A stretch of DNA of 64,000 bases from contig JAGYXB010001944.1 in assembly GCA_022495005.1 (NCBI GenBank), forward strand, positions 124,001 to 188,000. The letters are read 5' to 3'. The notes under the pieces are model-generated. The model saw only the letters and a program-made list of their open reading frames with translations. It made no database searches and was not told the DNA's origin. The stretch comes from Rhyacophila brunnea (taxonomy: Eukaryota; Arthropoda; Insecta; Trichoptera; Rhyacophilidae). Both the position numbers and the translations under genes were made by a program. Position 1 is the stretch's first letter; every line of letters begins with the position of its first letter. Shown here in pieces: positions 11,086-21,660 of the stretch.

Positions 11086-11891
11086 GAATATGTCAAGCGT
11101 TACGGCCATTATCAATTGAAAATAATACTTACGTAGTTAAGTCAGCCGAGTTTAAATAAATTTATAATAATTGTGTTATTTATGTACATAATTAAGAAAT
11201 TTAATATAAATAAACTGATTTTTATTCAAATATGTATGTTATCATTGTATTGTTATGGGGCCCCTGCCACATTGAGTGGATTTGCGGAAACAAAAATATT
11301 GTTACATTGTAATACAGCCATTAGTTAAGATCAGGTGTCAGCAAGGTTTTGACACAGAAGAGCCAAAATATATGAGTAGCATAATGTTACAGAACTTTTT
11401 CAAGAGCCATAGATATATTGTGGTTACCGATCAGGCTAACCTACCAGCAGCAAGTATACTCCAAAACCTAGAAACGGTGGACGAGTTTGTATATCTGGGA
11501 AAAACCATTAGTGGAAAAGGCGGATGTGAAGCAGAAATAAGAAGGTGCACACAAATTGCAGGCAGTAACGAAAAACGCGCCTCGCGTAATACAAAACTTA
11601 TGGGTTACCTATGCATACTGTTACTTATAGGTATACATATGCGGTATACAATCTATAAATAGGTACTAAAATTGATGGTGATTACTGATTACAATTAGCA
11701 GAATTAAATAATACGGATTTAGTAACAAATAAAAATAGACGCTACAGTATTTCGTGAGAATTTGATACATATTATATTTATTATGAAGTGTTTTAATGAT
11801 AAAATGAATAATTTCTTCATGAAACCAGTTTATAACAGTTACAATAAATTTATTAGTCTCACTAAAACAGATATTATCTTAAAATAAATAC
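11086..11891. other. Convergent 3' region between mRpS11 and the PRCC homologue
   Basis: This holds mRpS11 poly(A) signals AATAAA at 11155-11160 and 11209-11214, a LINE fragment at 11435-11605, and the PRCC poly(A) signal (AATAAA on the minus strand at 11849-11854), 38 bp past its stop. Confidence 0.7.
11435..11605 (+). pseudogene. Non-LTR retrotransposon reverse transcriptase fragment
   Basis: The frame reads NLETVDEFVYLGKTISGKGG followed by CEAEIRRCTQIAGS. This matches the segment downstream of the catalytic core in many insect LINE proteins (VDEFVYLGS.IS..GG...EI.RRI..A). It is a short 5'- and 3'-truncated fragment in the gap between two host genes. Confidence 0.7.
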
Positions 11892-14800
11892 TTAGAACCC
11901 ATATTTGGACTGAGTCTGTTTCTTGGTGAGACGATTATTGGCCCATTGTGATTGTAATTCTTGTTCATTCATTTTCGCCTGAAATACACAGAACATGTTT
12001 GTTTTTAAAATAAAATAACAAAATGTGTACAAGGAAGCTTTGAAAGTTAAATTAATATGACTAGCTGTCTATTTATACACAAACTACATATTTTCTACTG
12101 GCAATATATTATTCTAAATTTAAAAAATATCTAAAATCAATTTAGTTCAAACATCCTAATTTTATTATAATTTTACAAAAAAATATGTAGTAAAAATGAA
12201 TGAGAATTATACAAGAATATGTAGGTTTTTCAATTTTCAAAATAATCATGTCCTTAGATAAATTAATACATTCGACCAAGGGTACTCGATGGAATTTGAA
12301 TTTAATTTCTAATTGACAATTCTTAGTGGTCGTCCATAATATATGATATCATGCCCTAAACGGGTGAAAGGGGTCTGATACAATGTGATAATTTGTGATA
12401 AGGTGTTGTAAAAAATGTGACTTCACATTTTTTTAGATTAAAATACAGTCAAAACTGTCTATCTCGGTCTGAAATTTAGCATAACCAGGAGCGAATTGGT
12501 GTATTTAACATACAATTAGGGCATGTAAACGCGCTTGCATTAAATAATAGCAGTTAAAAATGTGATGTAATTTCGACAATGGGGTAAAAGACTGACAATG
12601 AGGGTTGGGAATGCCAAAAATACCGAAAATCTTGTGATGTCATTTATGGACAACCTCTAAGAACAAGAAATTAAGGAAAAGATTTTACTTTTGATGTTCG
12701 CTTACCTGGTGAGCCAAATATGTTATTTGATGTTTTCTTCGTTGTTGGGTTGTCGGCTCATCGCCGCGTCGCTTGCTGGCTGACATTCTTTTAGAGTTAT
12801 CTTCTGTCAATGCTTTTGTCAACCATTCTCTCGGATCTGGCATTATCTCTTTCTGATTTATATCAATTATCTGCACATTTTCACCTTTGTGTCTAGCTCT
12901 GCTGCCACACAGTTTTTTAAGCTATAAATAATACACAGTTTACTAATAATAATTCTAACATCACTCATGATTGTTTTAGACATAATGTTATTATAAAATC
13001 TTCAAATTACATAAATTGATAGAGCTGTACACCACGGGAGCGTTGTACAATGAAATGATAAATTTGGGGGTGTTCATCATTTGAAAACGGAAGTGCGATT
13101 AGCTGTACTGGGTTCACAGTTTTAACACATGGACAAGTTCTTGTTCAACAATACCTAATACCATTATTTAGTTGACATTATCAACAATGAATCTATTACC
13201 ATACTGATTTCTAATTTTTTATATCAGTGTGCACTGTGTTTAGTATTAAATATTACTTGTATCCAGTGATGGCAACCGTACTATAATTATAGTACAATAC
13301 TATAATTCTGCGAAAAATGTAAAACACTATAATTTTACGCCAAATATACCAAAATACTATAATTTTAAAGCATTCAAGACGAAAAATGTTCCTGTTCTAT
13401 ATATATTTTAGAAATACTATAATTTTTACGCCTTTGTACTATAATCAACATAGAAAAAGATGGCAACAATGCTTGTATCCTAATTTTTAATTCAGAATGA
13501 GAGTAAATAAAAAGACATGCCTTAACCTTTGGACATAATGTTTTTTGGGGTATTTGTTTCAATTAAGCTAGTCTTTTCAAGATATTCAGTTTTTACTTAG
13601 TCGTTATTCGTGAAAACATCTGCATCTATAATTAGCATGTAATGACTGTGACCAGATCTACATCGGGAAAACCCTACAAGCTATTCACTAATATAATAGC
13701 ATTGATGATTATATTAGATGTTTAAAAATGAACAATTTTCCAGATTATGCAAACCGCCTAATCGAAAATGATCATAACTTTATTAGACATTAATTTCAAA
13801 ACCTTTACCCTTCATCAGATAAAAAAGTATGTTTAAACATTTAGTACTTAGTATTCCTAGAAATTAATAAAAAAATCAATAGTGATAAATGATAATAAAT
13901 TAATTTACAAAATTTTAAATCGTGAAGATTCTTCGCGATTTTCCTGTTAAAAATCCCCACCCTCTCTACTCTATTATAGCTTAGAATATTACTAATTATC
14001 GCTGTCTTACATTACATAGATCCTTTTCTACGTTCACTAACAGTGTATTGACAATAATTATAACATTATATAAACTAAAACATACATTTCGGTAAGTATA
14101 CTTGACAAAGCTCACCATGTGTACGAAATATATGTCATAAAGCAATCTTTATGTGGTGAATTACATTTCATTACATCACCAAGTTTGATCCTAAGAGGTA
14201 TTCCTAGAGGGATCCTAAGTGGCGATACAGGTTTTCCAAAATAACAGGAAATATCTAGATTAACAGTTTTTTTTGGTTTTTAAGAGAAATATATGTTAGC
14301 CAATTGTTCAACCTATTAGGTCCATACTCTGGTCCAAACACACATTGAAAAAACAATGTGTGATGTGCATTTTATTAGGTAACCTGGAGTTTTAAAAATT
14401 ATAGCAGGTGTCTTCGACAATATGGAAATGAAACAGATCATGACAACATGTAACATGTAAATGTTTTACTGGTGGAACAAATAAATGAATGTTAATCATA
14501 CATTTATTATTATTTAATTAATTTTTTTTTTATAATAATTAATCGAGATAGCCACTGTTTGATTTGTTTTGTCTCGTTCGAGTCAAAATAGCATTAATGT
14601 AATGATATCAAAAATATATCCAATGTTTACTTACAACTTCACTATCAATGTCCACATTTTCTGAAGTGGAAGCATTTACTTCCGGTTGGCTGTCATAATA
14701 AATTGGTTCCGGTTGAAGGGTTTCTCTATCGGGTGGCATTTCATGGACCGCAATATTATAAGGCACCTCAGTGTTTGCAAATTCATTGCTAACAGTATGG

Positions 14801-17800
14801 TCAACAAAAGGTTCCTGTGGGAGCTCTATGTGATCTGACGGATTATCATTTAATGAGAAAAAGTCGACAGCTTTTCCTGAATCACCTTCTTCCGTGTCGC
14901 TTTCATCAGAAGATCCGTAATTATTAATCAACGTTAACTTTTTTTGTGGAGGTTTTTTTTCATATTTTGCAATTTGAGCTTTTTTCATCTGGGCTGATTT
15001 GTCAGCTACAACGTGCGGTATTAATTTTTTAAAACTTTCTTTATTAGGAGCCGATTTGGGTAATGGCAGAAGACTAAGTAAGCCAGTGCCTTTCTGGAAA
15101 TTGGAAACATTATTCCTTTAATTAGGTATATATAAAAATTTTATTTCAATAGTAATCTTAGCTTATTATTTTTTAGTATAAAGTACAAGTTGGATAAGTA
15201 TACAGATGAAGTACTATCTTATTTCCGTGCGATCACCTATCAGACGTCCGTCATTAGGAACAGTTCGGTAGTGTCGCACTCATGCCGATTTTGGCTGTTA
15301 TTAACCCATGAATAACAGCATCTTCATCTGTGACATTCACTATTGATCTTCCTTGAATAATGAATTGGGGAATACTACACTATTATCTTCTCATAATTTG
15401 GCTGAGATTGTCTGATTTTGATAATATGCAGATCTTCTTGATCCTTTCCCATATATTTGAGAATGTCAACATTTTTGTCACCGTCAGTCCAAGGAATTTT
15501 AAGGATACATGTATACAGCCACATCTCCTCCCCGACAAGGTCTCAATTATTTTATTATTTGAATTAAAACATTGTTCTTACCACAGAAGGCTTAAATTTG
15601 GGGGTGGTTGATTGCTCTTCATCGTCCTCGAACTAAAAAGAAATTATTAATTTATTGCAATGTTGGAAATTATTGTAAAAGTGTATGTTCTGTGCTGCAA
15701 TGTCTAATTTATTGTAGAAAGAACATTGTGAAAAAAAGTTTTATTCAAACAATTCAGTCCCTTATAGATTGATGCAGTTATATGCTATCAAGCCCGCTTT
15801 TAATTATAGTCAGGAGTATCCATTTTCATAGTGATAATGGACGGGTATGCAGTATATAAATGATCACACAGGCGAAATTCCATATACAAATATATATTTG
15901 TATACGGGACAACAAATAAGCTTGTTGCATGTAAGTATGCATGATGATCCACATTTTATTTCTTATGATTTATGGATGGCCCCACTCATAAATACAAAAT
16001 ACAGTCGAACTTGGTTATTACGATCACAGAAATAGCGAGATCTTGGATGTAATGAGGAAACATTCGTTGACATTTTAGTTTATGATTTTCTCCATACATT
16101 TAGTCACGCATATGATTGAAATTGCATGTAAAAAATCCAAGCCTTGTGAAGTCAGTAGATACCTACCAGCGCCGGCGGCTCACCACTTCATTACAATAAA
16201 CAACTTCTTTTGTAGTTTATGAATGCCATGTTTGTTTCGGGGATTTTTACGATGGTTTTCAGATTTTTTAAGTTATATGCTTGTGACGCGAAAAATGATA
16301 TATAAAACGAGTAATGCTTATAATGAGCAAATTCAGTCAGTCCCATCTTTCTCGTAATAACCAAGTACAGTGTACTTTGATAATCATAGGTTTAACTGTA
16401 TCTGAAAGTGATGTGTTTTTATTAGTGAAGTTAAAAACACATGGAATTTAAAAATAAACCCTAGATAAATATAAAATAAACATGTATTACGTTTGCCAAA
16501 GAGGGTAATGTTATCCTTGCAGGTTTCCTTTCAGTCTTGGATTGCAATTTTTTCGGTAATTCCTCCGATGGTGTTGCTTTCTTTTTGAGAAATTCGTCAT
16601 CTTCTTCGTCATTTAAAATTTTGGCTGCACTTTGTTTCGGCAGAGGAAGGGTTTTGAATAAACTTACTGCTAGAAAAATAGTAAGTAATTATTTAAGATT
16701 GATCTGTTTTTCATATAGCAATAATCAAAGTCATAATGTCCCAATGGAATGAAAGGCAAGAATGTGCTTTTTTGGCTATTTTGACTGAAGTGCATCGATA
16801 TCCTAGCAAACAACCAAATTTTATTAGGCCAAAGATCAGAAGTGCTACTGGCTCTAGAAATGTGCGAAATAATGACCTTACTTTTCATGAAACTGCGTAA
16901 ATACTGAATAAAACTAGCCAAAGGCACTAATCACTTGTAGATGTGCATAACTTTGATATAATTGGGATGATAAATAAGTTCCCACATGATCATTAATTTT
17001 GCTACTATATTCACAATTCTATTACTTAGTGGCGTATTTACCCAATTAAAAGACTACACAAAGCATTCTGAGCCTAAATTTCAGTCAGTTATTTCATTTT
17101 CAATGAATGAAACAATAATTCTTGTATAATATTTAATTGTTTACAAAAGATTATACAGATTAATTAATACTTTGGACGTGGAAGACGCACACGGCGCGTA
17201 ATGACCAGGCGGCCGATCGATGTAATCAACGTGCATTTTAAAGGGGGCAATTAAAATCTCATTATCTATTCAGCAGCGAATGCATTAAAAATAAAATAGT
17301 TATAGACATTCACCAGAGTTGAAAGGATATAGAGTATTAATACTATCAACTGAGGGTACTTGATGGAATTTGAATTTAAATTCTAATGGATTTAAGTTTT
17401 GTAGTATTCCATTTTAGTCGTTTTTTGCGACCCGGATCTCACCTTTCGGCATCTTCAGGCACATGTGCACTCACAAATGGCAAATGCACACTAACAATGC
17501 ATACAGATAGTTGTTAGATAGCAGATAGAGTGTGTATGTGCTTGAAGATGCCGAATTGGGCTTAACAAACCTGCTATTTTGGCAATAAACATAATGAAGT
17601 ATTGGTAATGTAACACAAAAATCTTATTAGTGCATTTGCATTATATGAAATTAATATTTTTTTTGAATAAGTGATTAATTTTTTCTGCAATAACCAATAG
17701 GATGAAAAATGAATTGTGTGTATAACATTATATTATGAAAAAAATATGGCATCTAAATTTTCATATTCAGAAACATGGATGGGTTTAGTGATGTTTGCAT

Positions 17801-18645
17801 GGGCCATTACTAGATCAAAAATTTTAGGTAACCTGGGAACCGATATTACAGAAAACTACGCATGAATGGAGTACTTATATTGAATTTGATAACATTAATT
17901 CCATCACCAAGGGTAAGAAACAATTATTACGAATTCGAATATTTGATCAATTTAATACGTACAGTGAACATCCACCCTTTGTTTAAGAGGACAGTTCTTT
18001 ATTTGAACATTCTTTTTTATTCTTTTACTCTGAAAAACATCTACTTAGCTTTGTCCTGTATTAACCTGCGAAAACACCTAACATCTTAGAGATTGGTATC
18101 TTCGAGGGAAAATGATTTTACAGGAGTTAGAAGAATATTATGGACTTTTCCTGGAGGGAAAATCTTCTCTGATAGGGACAATAGTAGATAGAGCAAAAAA
18201 ACTGAGAATTAAAAAAACTCTTGACCTGGATTCAGGAGAGAATTTTTGGTAATTTTATAATACTCTATATCGCCATTGTGGTTAAGGTGTTTTGAGACCA
18301 AAAACCAAACCAAATCGATATGGAGTACTTACCATAAAATTACTTTTTTTCTTGTTGGAAAAGTTAGCTAATTCTATTTTAAATGTTATCACAGTAACGT
18401 AACGATATGTTACGGTTATTCAGGTGTAAGAAGTTCACTTGTGTGGCCACCTATTAGTCACGAGGCAAACAACATTATTCTGATGAGTGATGATCATGTT
18501 AAGTTTCGAACAACTTACGTGAGTCTGCGTTACTCTGAATAACAGTTAAGGGAGCAGTGTTTTTATTTCCATTGACAATTTCAACGTTGGGTTCTGACTC
18601 TTCTTCACTATCACTAAAGTCACTATCGTAAGCAACAAGAGCCAT
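11892..18645 (-). CDS. PRCC: PRCC homologue (proline-rich, splicing-associated nuclear protein)
   Basis: Exons in reading order are 18645-18519, 16669-16491, 15632-15582, 15093-14635, 12921-12706 and 11978-11892, giving 372 residues. The vertebrate homologue is a nuclear protein associated with the splicing machinery and MAD2L2. The start MALVAYDSDFSDSEEESE is the conserved acidic N-terminus. Residues near 90-102 (KPARITLPSL) match the PVKI..PEL box, and GTGLLSLLPLPK follows in exon 4. The C-terminus is diagnostic: REWLTKALTEDN, then QQRRKHQITYLAHQ, then NRLTKKQTQSKYGF at the end. The middle is low-complexity and weakly conserved. I read exon 2 through to a GTAATA donor because this keeps the conserved box in frame. 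Confidence 0.93.
12281..12316. repeat. Interspersed repeat, GGGTACTCGATGGAATTTGA copy
   Basis: The sequence GGGTACTYGATGGAATTTGA followed by ATTTAA.TTCTAA recurs near 17348-17390. Related sequence lies near 30129-30165, and an inverted copy lies near 45160-45205. The longest version begins ACTATCAACTGAGGGTACTT. Confidence 0.65.
12322..12661. mobile_element. MITE in PRCC intron 5
   Basis: The ends TCTTAGTGGTCGTCCATAA and, inverted, TCTTAGAGGTTGTCCATAA form a terminal repeat of about 19 bp around 340 bp of non-coding DNA. Superfamily not assigned because the flanks show no clear target duplication. Confidence 0.6.
13265..13465. repeat. Cluster of ACTATAAT motifs bounded by GATGGCAAC
   Basis: ACTATAATT or ACTATAAT occurs at about 13280, 13299, 13326, 13356, 13416 and 13438. 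GATGGCAAC stands just before the cluster (13267) and again just after it (about 13459). This looks like a degenerate element with repeated subterminal motifs, type unknown. Confidence 0.5.
14270..14375 (-). repeat. SINE body fragment
   Basis: TTTTTAAGAGAAATATATGT, then TTGTTCAACCTATTAGGTCC and ACACATTGAAAAAACAATGT match the minus-strand SINE at 31140-31388 but lack its tRNA-like head. Confidence 0.65.
16003..16372 (+). mobile_element. Pogo/Tigger-like MITE, copy 2
   Basis: It begins TACAGTCGAACTTGGTTATT and ends AATAACCAAGTACAGTGTA, an inverted repeat with TA at the edges. It is the same family as the copy at 4768-5343 in reverse orientation. It lies in PRCC intron 2. Confidence 0.7.
16670..18518 (-). 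other. PRCC intron 1
   Basis: It contains a copy of the ACTATCAACTGAGGGTACTT repeat at about 17338-17390 and a small foldback element at 17445-17555. The rest shows nothing recognisable. Confidence 0.6.
17445..17555. repeat. Small foldback element
   Basis: TTCGGCATCTTCAGGCACAT on the left pairs imperfectly with ATGTGCTTGAAGATGCCGAA on the right, giving arms of nearly 30 bp with a few mismatches. Confidence 0.6.
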
Positions 18646-19042
18646 AGCTAGTAGTGCGAGAAATTTGGTATAATAGTTATTAAAGAATACACTTCATTTA
18701 GGTACATATATTTTAAATTAAATGTCTAATGACTTTATCTGACAATATTTAGATACGCGATGACTATTTTGACATTTCATCCATGATATCATTGTACTTA
18801 AAAGTGTTGTCGTTTTAGTAAAATTATATTCCGTACAAATGATACTCGATAATCTTGGTCCCTAGATGTCCTAATAGCGGCCTTACACACACATTCAACT
18901 ATATCCTACACGTTAGCACAACGTTTTGCGCATGTTTTGAGGAGCGCGCGCCGGGATTGAGCGTCTAAAGGCATATCACGCGTTCATTACGGCGTGATCG
19001 TGGAAGTCATTGGAGCGTACAATAATTCAACGGTTTTAGTAA

Positions 19043-19225
19043 AGCCTCAATTACATTGAGCTTCTTTACGAGCTGTTTATTGGCGAATTTAAAAGCGAGC
19101 GTTTCTCGGTAGAGTGTTTACAATCTGCTTATTAGCTTATTCGATGATTACACTGGGCGACTTTACAGGCAGATTGTAAATTCGCCAATAAACAGCTCGT
19201 AAAGAAGCTCAATGTAATTGAGGCT
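19043..19225. mobile_element. PIF/Harbinger MITE, copy A
   Basis: It runs from AGCCTCAATTACATTGAGCT to its reverse complement, with TAA on both flanks (19040-19042 and 19226-19228). Inverted arms exceed 45 bp. A 3-bp TWA target duplication is the signature of PIF/Harbinger. It shares its ends and interior with copies at 19261-19701 and 37203-37573. Confidence 0.8.
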
Positions 19226-19260
19226 TAAGAGTGTGTGTGAGTGTGTTATTTTGACAGTTA

Positions 19261-19701
19261 AGCGTCAATTACATTGAGCTTTTTTATGAGCTGATTATTG
19301 GCAAATTTAAAAGCGGGCGGTTCAGCTACTGCGATTTCATGATTACACACAAAATTTTCCATTCGCTGATAAGCCACAAGCCAGCGAGCGATTTTGACGG
19401 AACGTAGTTCGTTTTTTTGCCGGGAGGTCGCTACGCTCCATAATAATGTTTCCATTAAACGTCAAAAAGGTAAATTTCAAAATGAGTAGTTCGTTTTTCC
19501 ACCACCACGCTCTACTGCGCAGACGCGATACGCCCACAAGCCGGCGTGTAGCTTATAAAGTTGACCGGCTTTCAACTTTTCTCGGTGGAGGGTTTACAAC
19601 CTGCTTATTAGCTTGTTCGATGATTACACTGGGCGAATTTACAGGCAGATTATAAATTTGCCAATAATCAGCTCGTAAAAAAGCTCAATGTAATTGACGC
19701 T
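19261..19701. mobile_element. PIF/Harbinger MITE, copy B
   Basis: It is bounded by AGCGTCAATTACATTGAGCT and its inverse, with TTA on both flanks (19258-19260 and 19702-19704). At 441 bp it is the longest of three copies and lies 35 bp from copy A. The short open frames inside it are repeat sequence, not genes. Confidence 0.85.
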
Positions 19702-19882
19702 TTAGCTCAAACACAGTTTCGTAAACAAACAATTCAATCAAATCTTTCCGAACACAACATAACCAAAATATAACGCGTGAACAAATTTAGCTTTATATTT
19801 ATACAAGAAGGCATCTGTACACACTTAATTTGTACATTATAAATGGATATAATATAAAGAAGAAATATTTTACTAGCTGCAG

Positions 19883-19937
19883 CCCGATTTCCTAACTATC
19901 GTCTGGTGCCACACGAGACGATAGTTAGGAAATCGGG
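19883..19937. repeat. Perfect 22-bp hairpin
   Basis: CCCGATTTCCTAACTATCGT at 19883 continues to a 22-base arm that pairs perfectly with 19916-19937 across an 11-base loop. Perfect pairing implies recent origin or constraint. It could be a foldback remnant or a small-RNA hairpin; nothing in the sequence decides. Confidence 0.8.
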
Positions 19938-19986
19938 CCCATGAGCTTGTGCAGGTGCAAGTATAAGTTTAAGTCAAAACAAAAAA

Positions 19987-20205
19987 CGAAAAGTCTGGAT
20001 TAAAGACTATAGACGGTGTTTTGATCACCTACCCTTAATTCGTGAATTACGTCAAAACTATCCCGATGATTTAAAAAAATATTTTGGAATGAACAGTAGT
20101 TCATCATTTGATTACAGATTCATCCTCAATATCCCCGGACTCCTGATTCATATTTGACACGTTTTTTCACGAAGCTCTTGGTATTTCGTGAAGAGCAGCA
20201 GATTG
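19987..20205 (+). pseudogene. PIF/Harbinger transposase N-terminal fragment
   Basis: The frame reads RKVWIKDYRRCFDHLPLIRE, then LRQNYPDDLKKYFGMNSSS and FDYRFILNIPGLLI. This follows the HARBI1-type N-terminus (W..R...GA...L..ELR..D...F..FFRMS...F..LL..V.P.I). A frameshift near 20150 moves to a frame reading DTFFHEALGIS, the next conserved block. The DDE catalytic core is absent. Harbinger MITEs lie immediately to the left, and a MADF remnant lies just to the right on the opposite strand. Confidence 0.75.
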
Positions 20206-20221
20206 TAATACTACAATGATG

Positions 20222-20454
20222 GCTCATACCTACTTCATCTCTTCCGCCACCGCTACGTCGACTTTCCTCTACTTTTTTTTAACTCTTTCCGAAAATCCTA
20301 TCTCTTTGAAGAAATTAATTATTTTTGCATATGCCACATCGCGTAAATTTTTATTTTCATATGCCGCCGATTTGATTCTCCACAAACATGGGAATATTTT
20401 TTACATGTCCATAAGATCCGTAATAAATTGGCGAGAGAAATTGCTAACGTCCAT
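20222..20454 (-). pseudogene. MADF (Myb/SANT-like) domain remnant, Harbinger partner
   Basis: The minus strand from ATG at 20454 reads MDVSNFSRQFITDLMDM, a stop, then FPCLWRIKSAAYENKNLRDV, AYAKIINFFKEIGF and VKKK before another stop. This is the MADF pattern (F...L...P.LW.......Y.N...R..A...I). PIF/Harbinger elements usually carry a second gene with a Myb/SANT or MADF domain beside the transposase, so this fragment and the one at 19987-20205 are probably the two genes of one dead element. Two in-frame stops break it. Confidence 0.75.
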
Positions 20455-20492
20455 TTGTGACGAACGTAGTAAAACGATTTGACGTGGTAAAA

Positions 20493-21063
20493 TGTGTTAT
20501 GCCAGCGCTCCATTGGCGAGCCAAAAGTCCGAGGACAATAAATCGTCCGATTTTTCTATGCTCTGCTATTGATCAACGAACGAATAAAAAAAGTAGAGCT
20601 GTCAAAAGAAAAGTCAAAAGTTGCGATTATCGTAATGTCTTCCGACAATCCTATAATTTTGTGTTATTTATATGTAGACTTGCATTCAATAATATAGCAG
20701 TGAAAACAATACAAGTTTTACGTTTTCTTTTAGGAATTTCATAAATATAAATAAAAAAATAATTGATAAATCTCTCATTCTCTAATGTGTAAATTAACAA
20801 ATTAATCAATGAAAATGTTTAAAACAATTAAGTACAGATTTTTTCAGTCCGAATGTTTGCGTATGAATGTCAAATCGAATTTACGTAGTGATCGACGAAC
20901 GAAGTCTGGCAACTCGGAGAGTAAAATATCAAACATGTTTGAAATCCAACGAGCCTGGTCTGCGGATCAACAAGTCGACAGATCTGGGAGGCTCCACGCG
21001 AAAAATAAGTCCGAAGACTGTAAATCGTCTGACTTGCGTGCCAACGGAGCGCCGGCATTAAGG
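20493..21063. mobile_element. Region bounded by inverted TTATGCC.GCGCTCC..TTGGC ends
   Basis: TTATGCCAGCGCTCCATTGG at 20498 matches in inverted form the sequence ending near 21063 (CCAACGGAGCGCCGGCATTAA). About 22 bp agree with few mismatches. Probably a MITE or a pair of element ends; type not assigned. Confidence 0.5.
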
Positions 21064-21270
21064 CACGCGTGAAAGATTGGACGCGACCAACCCCACTCTT
21101 TCTGCTGTTCGCTACGCGAGTTTAGACACACGATCATTCCCGTGCGACATCGCGCACACGCAGTGACGTCCCTAGACAAAATGCCGCCCCTATGCAGCGT
21201 CAAAATGCCGCCCCATTTTTTTTTATCATCCTTTCATTACTCCAATATCTAAGAAATGTGTTGTATGAAG

Positions 21271-21660
21271 CATGGGCCCCTCATCCTGAAGCGGGCCCCA
21301 TGTTAGGATTTTTGGCGCCCCCCTACCTATCGCTAAGGATAAGAGCAATATGACGCTCTACAGTAATGTTTTCCAAATGGTGTACGCGTTAAAATTGATG
21401 TGTATATTTAGTGTTTTTTTGTATATCTTAATACATAGGTACACTTGAATTATGGAGTTTTTGAGTACCTATCGCTACACAATTATAATAAATTGTATTG
21501 TGTAACCACATAATTTTAAATAATATCATTATTGAAGGAAAATAGCGCTGCAGGCGAATTTTTTGCTATTAGAGCAAATTTGTGATATGTGTTTATCTCA
21601 CTTATCGAGCCCGGGCCCCAGGCTAGAGCCCTGTCAGCCCCTCCCCTTGTGGGGGCCATG
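21271..21660 (+). mobile_element. GC-ended hAT-like MITE, copy 1
   Basis: It begins CATGGGCCCCTCATCCTGAA and ends TTGTGGGGGCCATG. Flanks GTATGAAG and GTATGGAT agree at six of eight positions, compatible with an eroded 8-bp duplication. It has GC-rich ends and an AT-rich middle. The interior string GAGCAAATTTGTGAT is the uninterrupted version of the site where a second hAT inserted in copy 4 (59893-61557). Confidence 0.75.

Larger units (their letters stand above)
12922..14634 (-). other. PRCC intron 4
   Basis: It contains the ACTATAAT motif cluster at 13265-13465 and the SINE body copy at 14270-14375. The remainder is AT-rich DNA in which I recognise nothing. Confidence 0.6.

Noticed and set aside
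16500..16520. GC-AG intron at the end of PRCC exon 2 (CCT|GCAAGG)
   Set aside because: Reading through to a normal GTAATA donor at 16490 keeps phase 0 and adds ARITLPSL, which matches the conserved PRCC box, so the standard donor is preferred.
19258..19655. Several overlapping short frames on both strands
   Set aside because: They lie wholly inside a Harbinger MITE and arise from its inverted repeats.
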